From the NCBI GenBank assembly GCA_963971225.1, contig OZ020268.1, positions 61,937,900 to 62,001,899 of the forward strand: a stretch of 64,000 bases of DNA, in the 5' to 3' direction. Within the stretch, counting starts at the first letter, position 1. Every line of letters begins with the position of its first letter. The position numbers and the translations under genes are program-made. This document shows, piece after piece, positions 49,707 to 61,400 of the stretch. Source of the DNA: Melieria omissa. Taxonomy: Eukaryota > Arthropoda > Insecta > Diptera > Ulidiidae. A model generated the notes under the pieces. It did not search any database, was not told the origin of the DNA, and saw only the letters and a program-made list of their open reading frames with translations.

Positions 49707-52700
49707 TTAATTGAATTAGTTGAAAGCACATTGTGCATTTCGCTTGACCCTTAAAATTATAAGTGAAAAAATATAATGTTCCCATTTGTCATTGCCGAAA
49801 GGCCAACCAATCGCCAAAACAAAAACTACAACAACAAAAGCATCTAATTTTTTTCACACATACAATTTCTTGAGGCAACAAAACAAAAATCCGCGTAGCC
49901 CCCACACGTGTTGCTTCGTTGCTGTCACAACAACGACTGATTGAAAGAATGCACCTCTGATCTATATAACCAATCAAATGCTTGTGGAACCTAAGTACGC
50001 ACAATCACTTTAATCAAAATGGCGTCAAAGTTAAGCCAGAGTGACCACCTTTCACCAATTTGGTAAATAAAAAAAATATCCCACCGGCAGCATGATCGAA
50101 ATTATGGCTGTTAAATCTCGACCCGTTAACGGATTTTAATAATATTATGCCTTATTATTTAGCTAGAATCGTATGCTTTCTATAATGGTATCAATCATCC
50201 TTCTATACCCCAAGGTTCGAAAGCAAATCGATTTGGAACGGTGACTTTGAAAAAATTGCTTCTTGGGTGCAACCACTAAAATGCTTGTCAACACCAAATG
50301 CATAAGTGCATATTAATAATTGACCCCTTAAAATTTAGCCAGAGTCTTATGCTTTCTATATTGGTCCCTAACTTTTCATTATCCTTCAGGAATAATGAGC
50401 ATATCGATAAGCAAGGATAACATTGAAAAACTGCCTATTACAAAATACACACTCACCACTAAAGTGCTTATAGATTCCAAACGGTATGGGCTACGTTAAT
50501 AAAAAATCCCTTAAAATGTAGCTAGAGATTGCAGCTTTACCAAATTAAATCAATAATTTGATTATTATTCGGTAATCATGAACAGATCGATGCGCAAGAG
50601 TGACATTAAATGGCTGCCTACTGCAAAATCGATAAAATGCTTGTAAAATATGATGATTCTAGGTTTATAGAAAAAATAATAACCTTAAAACCTAGCTGGA
50701 GTTTTGAGCTTTCATAAATGGGGTCAATCTTCTCGCTATCTCACATAATGCAGTAGAATTTCTTTGTGGAAAAGTGATATCGACCACATGATACATCTAT
50801 ATCAGGGGTGCCCAAAATCTTCTTATGGAAAAGCAAAAACCAATGCATGTACATAAAGTTGCCCAAAAAAATGCAAACAAATTATTTAATTAATTGAATT
50901 AGTTGAAAGCACATTGTGCATTTCGCTTGACCCTTAAAATTATAAGTGAAAAAAATATAATGTTCCCATTTGTCATTGCCGAAAGGCCAACCAATCGCCA
51001 AAACAAAAACTACAACAACAAAAGCATCTAATTTTTTTTCATACATACAATTTCTTGAGGCAACAAAAGAAAAATCCGCGCAGCCCCCACACGTGTTGCT
51101 TCGTTGCTGTCACAACAACGACTGATTGAAAGAATGCACCTCTGATCTATGTAACCAATCAAATGCTTGTGGAACCTAAGTACGCACAATCACTTTAATC
51201 AAAATGGCGTCAAAATTAAGCCAGAGTGACCACCTTTCACCAATTTGGTAAATAAAAAAAATATCCCACCGGCAGCATGATCGAAATTATGGCTGTTAAA
51301 TCTCGACCCGTTAACGGATTTTAATAATGTTATGCCTTATTATTTAGCTAGACTCGTATGCTTTCTATAATGGTATCAATAATCCTTCTATACCCCAAGG
51401 TTCGAAAGCAAATCGATTTGGAACGGTGACTTTGAAAAAATTGGTTCTTGGGTGCAACCACTAAAATGCTTGTCAACACCAAATGCATAAGTGCATATTA
51501 ATAATTGACCTCTTAAAATTTAGCCAGGGTCTTATGCTTTCTATATTGGTCCCTAACTTTTCATTATCCTTCAGGAGTAATGAGCATATCGATGCGCAAG
51601 GATAACATTGAAAAACTGCCTATTACAAAATACACACGCACCACTAAAGTGCTTATAGATTCCAAACCGTATGCGTTACGTTAATAAAAAACCCTTCAAA
51701 TGTAGCTAGAGATTGCAGCTTTATCAAATTAAATCAATAATTTGATCGATGCGCAAAAGTGACATTAAATGGCTGCCTACTGCAAAACCAAAAAAATGCT
51801 TGTAAAATATGACGATTCTAGGTCTATAGAAAAAATAATAACCCTAAAACGTCGCTGGAGTTTTGAGCTTTCATAAATGGGGTCAATCTTCTCGCTATCT
51901 CAAATAATGCAGGAGAATTTCGTTGTGGAAAAGTGATATCGACCACATGATACATCTATATCAGGGGTGCCCAACATCTTCTTATGGAAAAGCAAACACC
52001 AATACATGTAAGTTGCCCAAAAAATGCAAACAAATTATTTAATTAATTGAATTAGTTGCAACAAAAAAGCCTACACACAAAAAAAGCCTAGCACACGTGT
52101 TGCTTCGTTGCTGTCACAACAACGACTGATTGAAAGAATGCACCTCTGATCTATATAACCAATCAAATGCTTGTGGAACATAAGTACGCACAATCACTTT
52201 AATCAAAATGGCGTGAAAATTAAGCCAGAGTGACCACCTTTCACCAATTTGGTAAATAAAAAAAATATCCCACCGGCAGCATGATCGAAATTATGGCTGT
52301 TAAATCTCGACCCGTTAACGGATTTTAATAATGTTATGCCTTATTATTTAGCTAGACTCGTATGCTTTCTATAATGGTATCAATAATCCTTCTATACCCC
52401 AAGGTTCGAAAGCAAATCGATTTGGAACGGTGACTTTGAAAAAATTGGTTCTTGGGTGCAACCACTAAAATGCTTGTCAACACCAAATGCATAAGTGCAT
52501 ATTAATAATTGACCTCTTAAAATTTAGCCAGGGTCTTATGCTTTCTATATTGGTCCCTAACTTTTCATTATCCTTCAGGAGTAAGGAGCATATCGATGCG
52601 CAAGGATAACATTGAAAAACTGCCTATTACAAAATACACACGCACCACTAAAGTGCTTATAGATTCCGAACGGTACGGGTTACGTTAATAAAAAACCCCT

Positions 52701-53180
52701 TAAAATGTAGCTAGAGATTGTAGCTTTATCAAATTAAATCAATAATTTGATTACTATTCGGCAATCATGAACAGATCGATGCGCAAGGGTGACATTAAAT
52801 GGCTGCCTACTGCAAGTCGATAAAATGCTTGTAAAATATGATGATTCTAGGTTTATAGAAAAAATAATAACCTTAAAACCTAGCTGGAGTTTTGAGCTTT
52901 CACAAATGGGGTCAATCTTCTCGCTATCTCAAATAATGCAGGAGAATTTCGTTGTGGAAAAGTGATATCGACCACATGATACATCTATATCAGGGGTGCC
53001 CAAAATCTTCTTATGGAAAAGCAAAAACCAATACATGTAAAGTTGCCCAAAAAAATGCAAACAAATTATTTCATTAATTGAATTAGTTGAAAGCACATTG
53101 TGCATATCGCTTGACCTTTAAAATTATAAGTGAAAAAAATATAATGTTCCCATTTGTCATTGCCGAAAGGCCAACCAATC
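49707..53180. repeat. Satellite block 9
   Basis: Anchors at 50132, 51317 and 52321 (1185 and 1004 bp). The middle monomer has lost a segment near 51746 (AATTTGATCGATGCGC) and part of the A-rich region near 52080-52095. The block ends at the LINE target site CCAACCAATC (53171-53180). No gene seen. Confidence 0.93.
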
Positions 53181-53209
53181 TTACTTACTTAACTGGCCAT
53201 AACAACCCG

Positions 53210-54070
53210 TTATCGGGTTACGGCCTGCCGCAAAACTTCTCTCCAGGCGCCTCTGCTTCGCGCGCGCCTTCTCCAGTTGGTCACACCAAGAGATACCAGG
53301 GCCTCTTCCACTTGGTCCTTCCACCGGAGACACGGCCTCCCTCTTCGCCGTCGTCCTCCAACCATCGCATCGAATGCCTTTTTCGCCGGAGCTTCGTCGT
53401 CCATGCGGCAGACATGACCGAGCCAGCGTAGCCGCTGGATGTTAATTCGCTGCGCTACGTCCATGTCCTTATACAGCTCATACAGCTCGTTATTGGTTCG
53501 TATGCGATAGTCGTCACCAACCCGAACAGGGCCGAAGATTTTGCGAAGCACCTTCCTCTCGAACACTCCAAGGGCCGCTATGTCGTTTCGTGTCATTGTC
53601 CATGCTTCAGCGCCATAGAGGAGCACGGGCAAGATAAGCGTCCTATAGAGTGCAAGTTTTGTCGGTCGAGAGAGGTCTCTACTTCTCAATTGCCTACCGA
53701 GACCGTAGTAGCACCTGTTGGCAAGAGTTATCCTTCGCTTTATCTCCAGACTGACATCATTGCTGCTGTTGATGGCGGTGCCAAGGTAGACGAATTCCTT
53801 GACAACTTCAAAAGCATACCTGTCGGCCTCGACATGAGACCCTAGCCGCTGCGAGTCCCTGCGTGTAGACAGCATATACTTCGTCTTGCCCTCATTTACC
53901 ACCAGACCCATTTTGGCAGATTCTCTTTCGATAGCCGCAAAGGCAGCGGTGACATCTCGCTTGTTACGTCCGATGACATCAATATCATCAGCGTAAGCAA
54001 GGAGCTGGACACTTTTGTTGAAAATTGTGCCATTACGATGTACACCGGCCTTGCGCAGAACACTCTCCAT
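53210..54070 (-). pseudogene. LINE reverse transcriptase, C-terminal half
   Basis: The 286-codon frame begins MESVLRKAG at the hAT junction; its ATG is an internal methionine of the original protein. The reverse transcriptase motif LLAYADDIDVIG (YADD at residues 26-29) is the metal-binding active site. Next come GLVVNEGKTKYM, EFVYLGTAINSSNDVSLEIKRR, LILPVLLYGAEAWT and the conserved tail RLRWLGHVCRMDDEAP, ending GRRRRGRP and WRDQ-like residues. It ends at the TAA-type stop near 53210, close to the 3' tail. The frame matches the upstream half once 2020 bp (hAT plus one duplication) are removed. Confidence 0.9.
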
Positions 54071-56082
54071 CAGTGGCGTCCCCAGGGGGGGGGGGGATTA
54101 GGGGGATGGATCCCCCCCTTGGTCGGAGAATTCACTTATGCAATTTGCTATAACAATATGGAATTGTGAAACATTTTTACTATTTGCTTTATCGCTTCTG
54201 TAATCACCCACTTAAAACCTAATAACTGAACCTCCCATGATCTGGCCAGACCATAATGTAAACAAGATGATAGTCGAGGATTGTTGTTAAGGATATAAAA
54301 AAACCAGAAAGTGTGAATACAATGATTTCTTTTGCTTGTCTACATTATTTTTACGTAAAACGGTGAAAATATACTAGAATAATTAAGTAAATAGCGAGTT
54401 TCAACTTTAATGAGTTAATTTTGAAATTAAAAAAATACGGCAGTAAAGCAAAAAAATAAAAAAATGTATAAATGTAAAATACGTTACTTATGGATCTACT
54501 TCAGCTGCTTGACCAATGCAATTATTTCAACAATATAATGCAGTATCATGACTATACCACATTGAGATTTTATATTCGACACATACAAATCGGGTTTTGA
54601 TATATATATTTCTGGATTCCTTGCACTGTTAATAATTCTGAACTGCTTTGCCAAAGAAAAATATGCAAAACATGCTCTACATGTTGTTGTTCATGCTGAA
54701 CGGATATCGTTTTCCTTGTCGCCTTCGTCGTTGCTATCTTCACATTGAACTATCTAAACGACCATTTTTTCTATCAGTATCAGAAGCTTCGTTTTGTTCA
54801 GGGCCAAATGAAAGCGTGAAATTGGCAGCACCGTTATTATTGCCTCTCGCAGCAAATTATTTAATATCTTAAATTCGTTGCTCTAAAGCATTAGTTTCCG
54901 CTATTGCTAAGGAAATTTTTTTAGAGATTTTCCTCTCTGATTTAACTCCAGCGTCGAAGTTCAAAAACAATGTCCACCTGATTCTCAAAATAGCATTCTC
55001 TTCCTTTCATCTCTGTCACAGAAAACACCCAATCGAATTGGAAAATGGATAAGTATTAATTTTGAATATGTTCCAACATTATTTTCCAACAAAAATTATA
55101 ATTTATTAACCCAAAGAAAATAAAAGCCAAGGCGAACGAAAAACACTTGGACCAGGTACATTTTGCGCCAGCTAATTTACGTCACTATTAACGGGATGGC
55201 ACGAAAAAAGTGCTTCAAATCGGGTCAGATGGAAAAACGTAGTTGAAAATATATATATAATATAAAAAAATATTTATTAACAATTCTGACAATAATTACG
55301 TCGAAAATAACAAAAAAAAAACTGAAAATAACTGGCAAATTTGTATGAAAATGCACCATGGTCTGGCCAAGCCATGGTTTTGGGTTTTGTGCTTAGAAAG
55401 GATCAGTTAAGGATATCATGAAATTTGAGCTCGATAGCTTAATTACAACATTACTAAAGTGGATCCAAAGTTCAATATGGTCTGGCCAGAACCGGATACC
55501 CGCAGAAGGGTTAAGAATAAATGAATAAAAAAAATCAGCATTGCATTTGTTCTCGCAGAATAGTTGTATTTTCAATGTTACCAAAAGTGTCGACTATTTA
55601 CCAAAATAGTAATCAAACGCAGGCTTCATGCCAACCCTGCATCAGCTGTTGAAATTAAAAAAAAATTCACTTATATAGTTTTGGTAAATTGCGGGTAAAC
55701 ATGGAAACATGGTCACCTCTATCATAATTAAATTTCAGAACGTCATACATTTTGTAAATGTTTGATTTCTTTTACATAGCTGGTGTGCTTTTTAAAATAC
55801 GTCTTTTGGTTTTTCGTAATTCTATTAGCAGTTGTTTTCGAAATGTCATAACTTAAAACAAACTTGAATTTTTTGGTTGGGATTTTATGACTTAAAAATA
55901 CATGTCACTTGAATTTTGTGTTTTAAGAAGTTTATGTTAGTATATGTATACATATATGTATGTATGTACAATTTTATTCAACATGTATTAAAAATAATAC
56001 GCAAAGATGAAAGTATAAAAATGGCGTTAAACTGCATTTTTTGCATATCCCCCCCCTTCCCGAAATCCTGGGGACGCCACTG
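54071..56082. mobile_element. hAT-type DNA transposon, non-autonomous
   Basis: A 2012-bp insertion flanked by an 8-bp duplication CTCTCCAT (54063-54070 and 56083-56090), with perfect 16-bp inverted ends CAGTGGCGTCCCCAGG. Both features are diagnostic for hAT. Next to the left end is a run of 12 or so G followed by GGATCCCCCCC. The interior is AT-rich and I find no transposase. The small frames at 54648-54872 and 55393-55584 show no recognisable domain. The motif TCTGGCCA with flanking dyad symmetry occurs at 54241-54253, 55359-55374 and 55478-55490. Confidence 0.93.
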
Positions 56083-56798
56083 CTCTCCATGGTGAAGTTG
56101 AAGAGGTCGCAGGACAAAGGATCGCCCTGTCTGAAACCTCGAACGGTATCAAAGGGGTCGGAGAGGTCACTTCCAACCTTGACGGAGCTGCGCGTATTGC
56201 TCAACGTCGCTCTGCAAAGTCTAACGAGCTTTGCAGGGATACCAAGTTCAGACAATGCGGCATATAGGCGATCCCTTATCGGGCTATCGAATGCTGCCTT
56301 GTAATCGATGAAGAGATGGTGTGTATCGATTTGGTTCTCATGGGTCTTCTCCAGGATTTGGCGTAGAGTGAATATCTGGTCGATGGTGGACTTACCAGGT
56401 CTAAAGCCGCACTGATAAGGTCCAATCAGCGCCTTGGCGAGTGGCTTTAGTCTTTCACATAATACGCTCGTCAGGACCTTGTATGCAATGGGAAGTAGGC
56501 TGATACCCCTGTAGTTGGCGCATATTGTTGGGTCGCCTTTCTTCAGCACAGGACAAAGGGCACTGAGGTTCCAATCGTTGGGAATTCGTTCCTCCAGCCA
56601 TATTTTGCAAATGAGCTGATGCATGCACCCAATCAGCTCACCGCCGCCGGCCTTGAACAATTCAGCTGGTTGCCCATCCGGCCCTGCAGCTTTGTTGTTC
56701 TTGAGTCGCTGGATAGCGACCCCGGACCTCGTCATGGCTGGGCGGTGGCACATCCACACCGACGTCGTCGATTGGTGCCATCTGGACATCTTCACCAC
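56083..56798 (-). pseudogene. LINE reverse transcriptase, N-terminal half
   Basis: The frame open from 56798 carries AIQRLKNNKAAGPDG, LCPVLKKGDPTICANYRGISLL, GFRPGKSTIDQIFTLRQI, HHLFIDYKAAFD (first catalytic aspartate) and GFRQGDPLSCDLFNFTMES, the ordered fingers/palm motifs of a LINE reverse transcriptase. At 56083 it runs into the hAT, and the next residues are hAT sequence. It is in a different frame from the endonuclease part. The ATG at 56798 is not a real start; the genuine protein continues from the endonuclease. Confidence 0.9.
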
Positions 56799-58263
56799 TG
56801 GCGGTATTGTTCCTTTCGTCGCCTGCGAGCAGCTTGGTGAAGTGCTCCTTCCACAACCTCAGCACACCCTGCGCATCCGTAACCAGATCCCCGTTTTCGT
56901 CTCTGCAAGAAGATGCCCCAGGCTTAAATCCTTCCGTAAGACGCTTAACTTTTTGGAAGAATTTTCGGGCGTCATTCCTGCTCCTGCACTCCTCGATTTC
57001 CTCACGCTCGCGCCTTTCTTGCTCCCGTTTCTTGCGTCTAAAAAGGCACCTCTCTTTCTTCCTCTCCTCCCGGTATTTTTCTGTCATGGCTCGCGTGGCG
57101 GCCGACTGCAGGGTCTTCTTGTATGCAGCATTCTTCACTGCAGTGGCTGCGCGACACTCTTCATCGTACCATTGGTTTTTTGGTGGTGGGCGTCGAAAAC
57201 CAAGGACATTTTCTGCGGCGACGCGCATAGAGTGGGATAAGTGAGCCCATAATCCGCCGATGTCATCAGGTGGAGAGGGGGAGCGACCGAGCTGGTTGGA
57301 GAGTTGAGCGGAGTAGGCTTCGGCTACCCCTTGTGATCGCAGCTTACTGATGTCCAGCTTTCTTCGCAAACTAGGTTGTGCGGTCTTCGCTGCGCAAAGA
57401 CGCATGCGTACCTTGGCTGCAACAAGGTAGTGGTCCGAGTCGATGTTGGGTCCTCGGAACGTGCGCACATCTAGAATGCTAGAAGCATGCCTTCCATCAA
57501 TCACAATGTGATCAATCTGGTTGCGGGTGGATTGATCGGGGGATAACCAGGTGACCTTGTGGATATCGAGGTGCTGGAATCTGGTGCTACTAACTACCAT
57601 GTTTCGTGCCGCGGCGAAATCGATCAGCCTCAGACCGTTGTTCGAAGTGGTCCCATGGAGGCTGAACTGCCCGACTGTGGGGCCAAAGATGCCTTCTCGC
57701 CCGACCTTTGCGTTGAAGTCCCCGAGGACAATTTTGACGTCATGGGCCGGGCACCTGTCGTAGACGTCCTCGAGCTTCGCATAGAAGGCATCCTTGGTCG
57801 CATCGTCCTTCTCTACCGTCGGGGCGTGCGCGCAAATCAGGCTGATGCTAAAGTATTTAGCTTTGATGCGGATCGAAGCCAGCCGTTCGTTCACCGGAGT
57901 GAACCGAGAGACGTGGTGGCGAAGTCTCTTGCTGACCACAAATCCGCAGCCAAATTCGCGCTTCTCCGCATGGCAGCTGTAGTAGATATCGCAGTCTGCT
58001 CGCTTGGAGCAACCTTGTCCTGTCCATCGCATTTCCTGGATGGCGGTGATGTCAGCCTTACATTTCGTGAGGGCTTCCGCCAGTTGGATAGAGGCACCTT
58101 CCCTATAGAGGGTCCGGACATTCCAGGTGCATATCCTCAAATCATGGTCCTTGAATCGTTTGCTGTGGTCGTCAACATTTTGGGTTCCTTCCGAGGCTTG
58201 CTTTTTGGCTTTCATTGGTATTTGGTTTTCCGTGGCGGGCACCAAACCCTGCGCACAACCCAA
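56662..58263 (-). pseudogene. LINE endonuclease (APE-type) and linker, frameshifted before RT
   Basis: 533-codon frame from ATG 58263. The apurinic/apyrimidinic-type endonuclease, residues about 42-285, nicks target DNA to prime reverse transcription. Visible residues are N48 (TWNVRT), E77 (IQEMRW), D182 and N184 (LGDFNAKVG), D251 (NQIDHIV) and D276-H278 (DSDH). A charged linker rich in arginine and glutamate follows (about residues 380-430). The frame leaves the family sequence after DEVRG near 56720, where a one-base change in the CCCC run (56720-56723) shifts it; the reverse transcriptase continues in the other frame. The ORF's last 20 residues are therefore spurious. Best matched to RTE/BovB-like single-ORF elements. 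Confidence 0.9.
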
Positions 58264-58453
58264 ATTTTAAGTCCTGGGGATAGGACTCGCTGCACACATT
58301 AGTTCACTATTCAGCGGATGCCAAATAGCTATCCAGAAGGGCCGCGCGGAGGCTGTGCATCAGCTTGGATTGGACAGGGACAAGGATCGTTCTGGCGTTC
58401 GCCAGGTTGAACGCAATCAGAGACTTTACCTTGTATGTCCGCTCCCTTCCTTC
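58264..58453 (-). other. LINE 5' untranslated region
   Basis: Sequence between the endonuclease ATG and the target duplication. It is duplicated at the left window edge (1-149). No coding potential or recognisable promoter motif was seen, although RTE elements generally carry an internal promoter. Confidence 0.75.
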
Positions 58454-61400
58454 CCAACCAATCGCCAAAACAAAAACTACAACAACAAAAGCATCTAATT
58501 TTTTTTCATACATACAATTTCTTGAGGCAACAAAACAAAAACCCGCGCAGCCCCCACACGTGTTGCTTCGTTGCTGTCACAACAACGACTGATTGAAAGA
58601 ATGCACCTCTGATCTATATAACCAATCAAATGCTTGTGGAACCTAAGTACGCACAATCACTTAAGTCAAAATGGCGTCAAAATTAAGCCAGAGTGACCAC
58701 CTTTCACCAATTTGGTAAATAAAAAAAATATCCCACCGGCAGCATGATCGAAATTATGGCTGTTAAATCTCGACCCGTTAACGGATTTTAATAATATTAT
58801 GCCTTATTATGTAGCTAGACTCGTATGCTTTCTATAATGGTATCAATCATCCTTCGATACCCCAAGGTTCGAAAGCAAATCGATTTGGAACGGTGACTTT
58901 GAAAAAATTGGTTCTTGGGTGCAACCAATAAAATGCTTGTCAACACCAAATGCATAAGTGCATATTAATAATTGACCCCTTAAAATTTAGCCAGAGTCTT
59001 ATGCTTTCTATATTGGTCCCTAACTTTTCATTATCCTTCAGGAGTAATGAGCATATCGATGCGCAAGGATAACATTGAAAAACTGCCTATTACAAAATAC
59101 ACACTCACCACTAAAGTGCTTATAGATTCCGAACGGTACGGGTTACGTTAATAAAAAACCCTTTAAAATGTAGCTATATATTGCAGCTTTATCAAATTAA
59201 GTCAATAATTTGATTACTATTCGGCAATCATGAACAGATCGATGCGCAAGAGTGACATTAAATGGCTGCCTACTGCAAAATCGATAAAATGCTTGTAAAA
59301 TATGATGATTCTAGGTTTATAGAAAAATAACAACCTTAAAACCTAGCTGGAGTTTTGAGCTTTCATAAATGGGGTCAATCTTCTCGCTATCTCAAATAAT
59401 GCAGGAGAATTTCGTTGTGGAAAAGTGATATCGACCACATGATACATTTATATAAGGGGTGCCCAAAATCTTCTCATGGAAAAGCAAAAACCAATACATG
59501 TAAAGTTGCCCAAAAAAATGCAAACAAATTATTTCATTAATTGAATTAGTTGAAAGCACATTGTGCATTTCGCTTGACCCTTAAAATTATAAGTGAAAAA
59601 AATATAATGTTCCCATTTGTTATTGCCCAAAGGCCAACCAATCGCCAACACAAAAACGCATACACACAAAAACTACAACAACAAAAGCATCTAATTTTTT
59701 TCATACATACAATTTTTTTTCCCCCACACGTGTTGCTTCGTTGCTGTCAGAACAACGACTAATTGAAAGAATGCACCTCTGATCTATATAACCAATCAAA
59801 TGCTTGTGGAACCTAAGTACGCACAATCACTTTAATGAAAATGGCGTCAAAATTAAGCCAAAGTGACCACCTTTCACCAATTTGGTAAATAAAAAAATAT
59901 CCCACCGCCAGCATGATGGAAATTATGGCTATTAAATCTCGACCCGTTAACGGATTTTAATAATATTATGCCTTATTATTAAGCTAGACTCGTATGCTTT
60001 CTATATTGGTATCAATCATCTTTCGATACCCCAAGGTTCGAAAGCAAATCGATTTGGAACGGTGACTTTGAAAAAATTGGTTCTTGGGTGCAACCAATAA
60101 AATGCTTGTCAACACCAAATGCATAAGTGCATATTAATAATTGACCCCTTAAAATTTAGCCAGAGTCTTATGCTTTCTATATTGGTCCCTAACTTTTCAT
60201 TATCCTTCAGGAGTAATGAGCATATCGATGCGCAAGGATAACATTGAAAAACTGCCTATTACAAAATACACACTCACCACTAAAGTGCTTATAGATTCCA
60301 AACGGTATGGGCTACGTTAATAAAAAACCCCTAAAAATATAGCTAGAGATTGCAGCCTTATCAAATTAAATCAATAATTTGATTACTATTCGGCAGTCAT
60401 GAACAGATCGATGCGCAAGAGTGACATTAAATGGCTGCCTACTACAAAATCGATAAAATGCGTGTAAAATATGATGATTCTAGGTTTAAATGTAACGTAA
60501 TGTAATGTAAAGTTGCCCACAAAAATGCAAACAAATTATTTAATTAATTGAATTAGTTGAAAGCACATTGTGCATTGCGCTTGACCCTTAAAATTATAAG
60601 GGAAAAAAATATAATGTTCCCATTGCCGAAAGGCCAACCAATCGCCAACACAAAAAAGCATAAAAATATGATGATTCTAGGTTCATAGAAAAAATAATAA
60701 CCCTAAAACCTAGCTGGAGTTTTGAGCTTTCATAAATGGGGTCAATCTTCTCGCTATCTCAAATAATGCAGGAGAATTTCGTTGTGGAAATGTGATATCG
60801 ACCACATGATACATCTATATTAGGGGTGCCCCAATACATGTAAGTTGCCCAAAACAATGCAAACAAATTATTTCATTAATTGAATTAGTTGAAAGCACAT
60901 TGTGCATTTCTGATCTATATAAAAAATCAAATGCTTGTGGTACCTAAGTACGCACAATCACTTTAATCAAAATGGCGTCAAAATTAAGCCAGAGTGACCA
61001 CCTTTCACCAATTTGGTAAATACAAAAAATATCCCACCGGCAGCATGATCGAAATTATGGCTGTTAAATCTCGACCCGTTAACGGATTTTAATAATATTA
61101 TGCCTTATTATTTAGCTAGACTCGTATGCTTCCTATAATGGTATCAATCATCCTTCTATACTCCAAGGTTCGAAAGCAAATCGATTTGGAACGGTGACTT
61201 TGAAAAAATTGCTACTTGGACGCAACCACTAAAATGCTTGTCAACACCAAATGCATAAGTGCATATTAATAGTTGACCACTTAAAATTTAGCCAGAGTCT
61301 TATGCTTTCTATATTGGTCCCTAACTTTTCATTATCCTTCAGGAATAATGAGCATATCGATGCGCAAGGATAACATTGAAAAACTGCCTATTACAAAATA

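Larger units (their letters stand above)
53181..58453 (-). mobile_element. Full-length RTE-like LINE, split by a hAT element
   Basis: A non-LTR retrotransposon of 5273 bp, or about 3.25 kb without the hAT and its duplicated 8 bp, a normal RTE size. The target duplication is CCAACCAATC (53171-53180 and 58454-58463). The 3' end is on the left, with a short AAGTAAGTAAG tail (53181-53191) instead of poly(A), typical of RTE. Endonuclease, then reverse transcriptase, then a C-terminal region read right to left on the minus strand. There is one frameshift near 56720. The base composition is clearly GC-richer than the surrounding satellite. Confidence 0.92.

Noticed and set aside
54080..54120. G-run and C-run next to the hAT left end as a G-quadruplex regulatory site
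   Set aside because: A single G homopolymer near a transposon end; run length is also prone to sequencing error.
54648..54872. 74-codon frame in the hAT element
   Set aside because: No BED finger, RNase-H-like or dimerisation motif visible; too short to claim a gene.
57559..58302. 247-codon plus-strand frame opposite the LINE endonuclease, and others at 56623-57244 and 53087-53431
   Set aside because: Opposite strand of a clear endonuclease/RT gene; the last also runs from satellite into the LINE.
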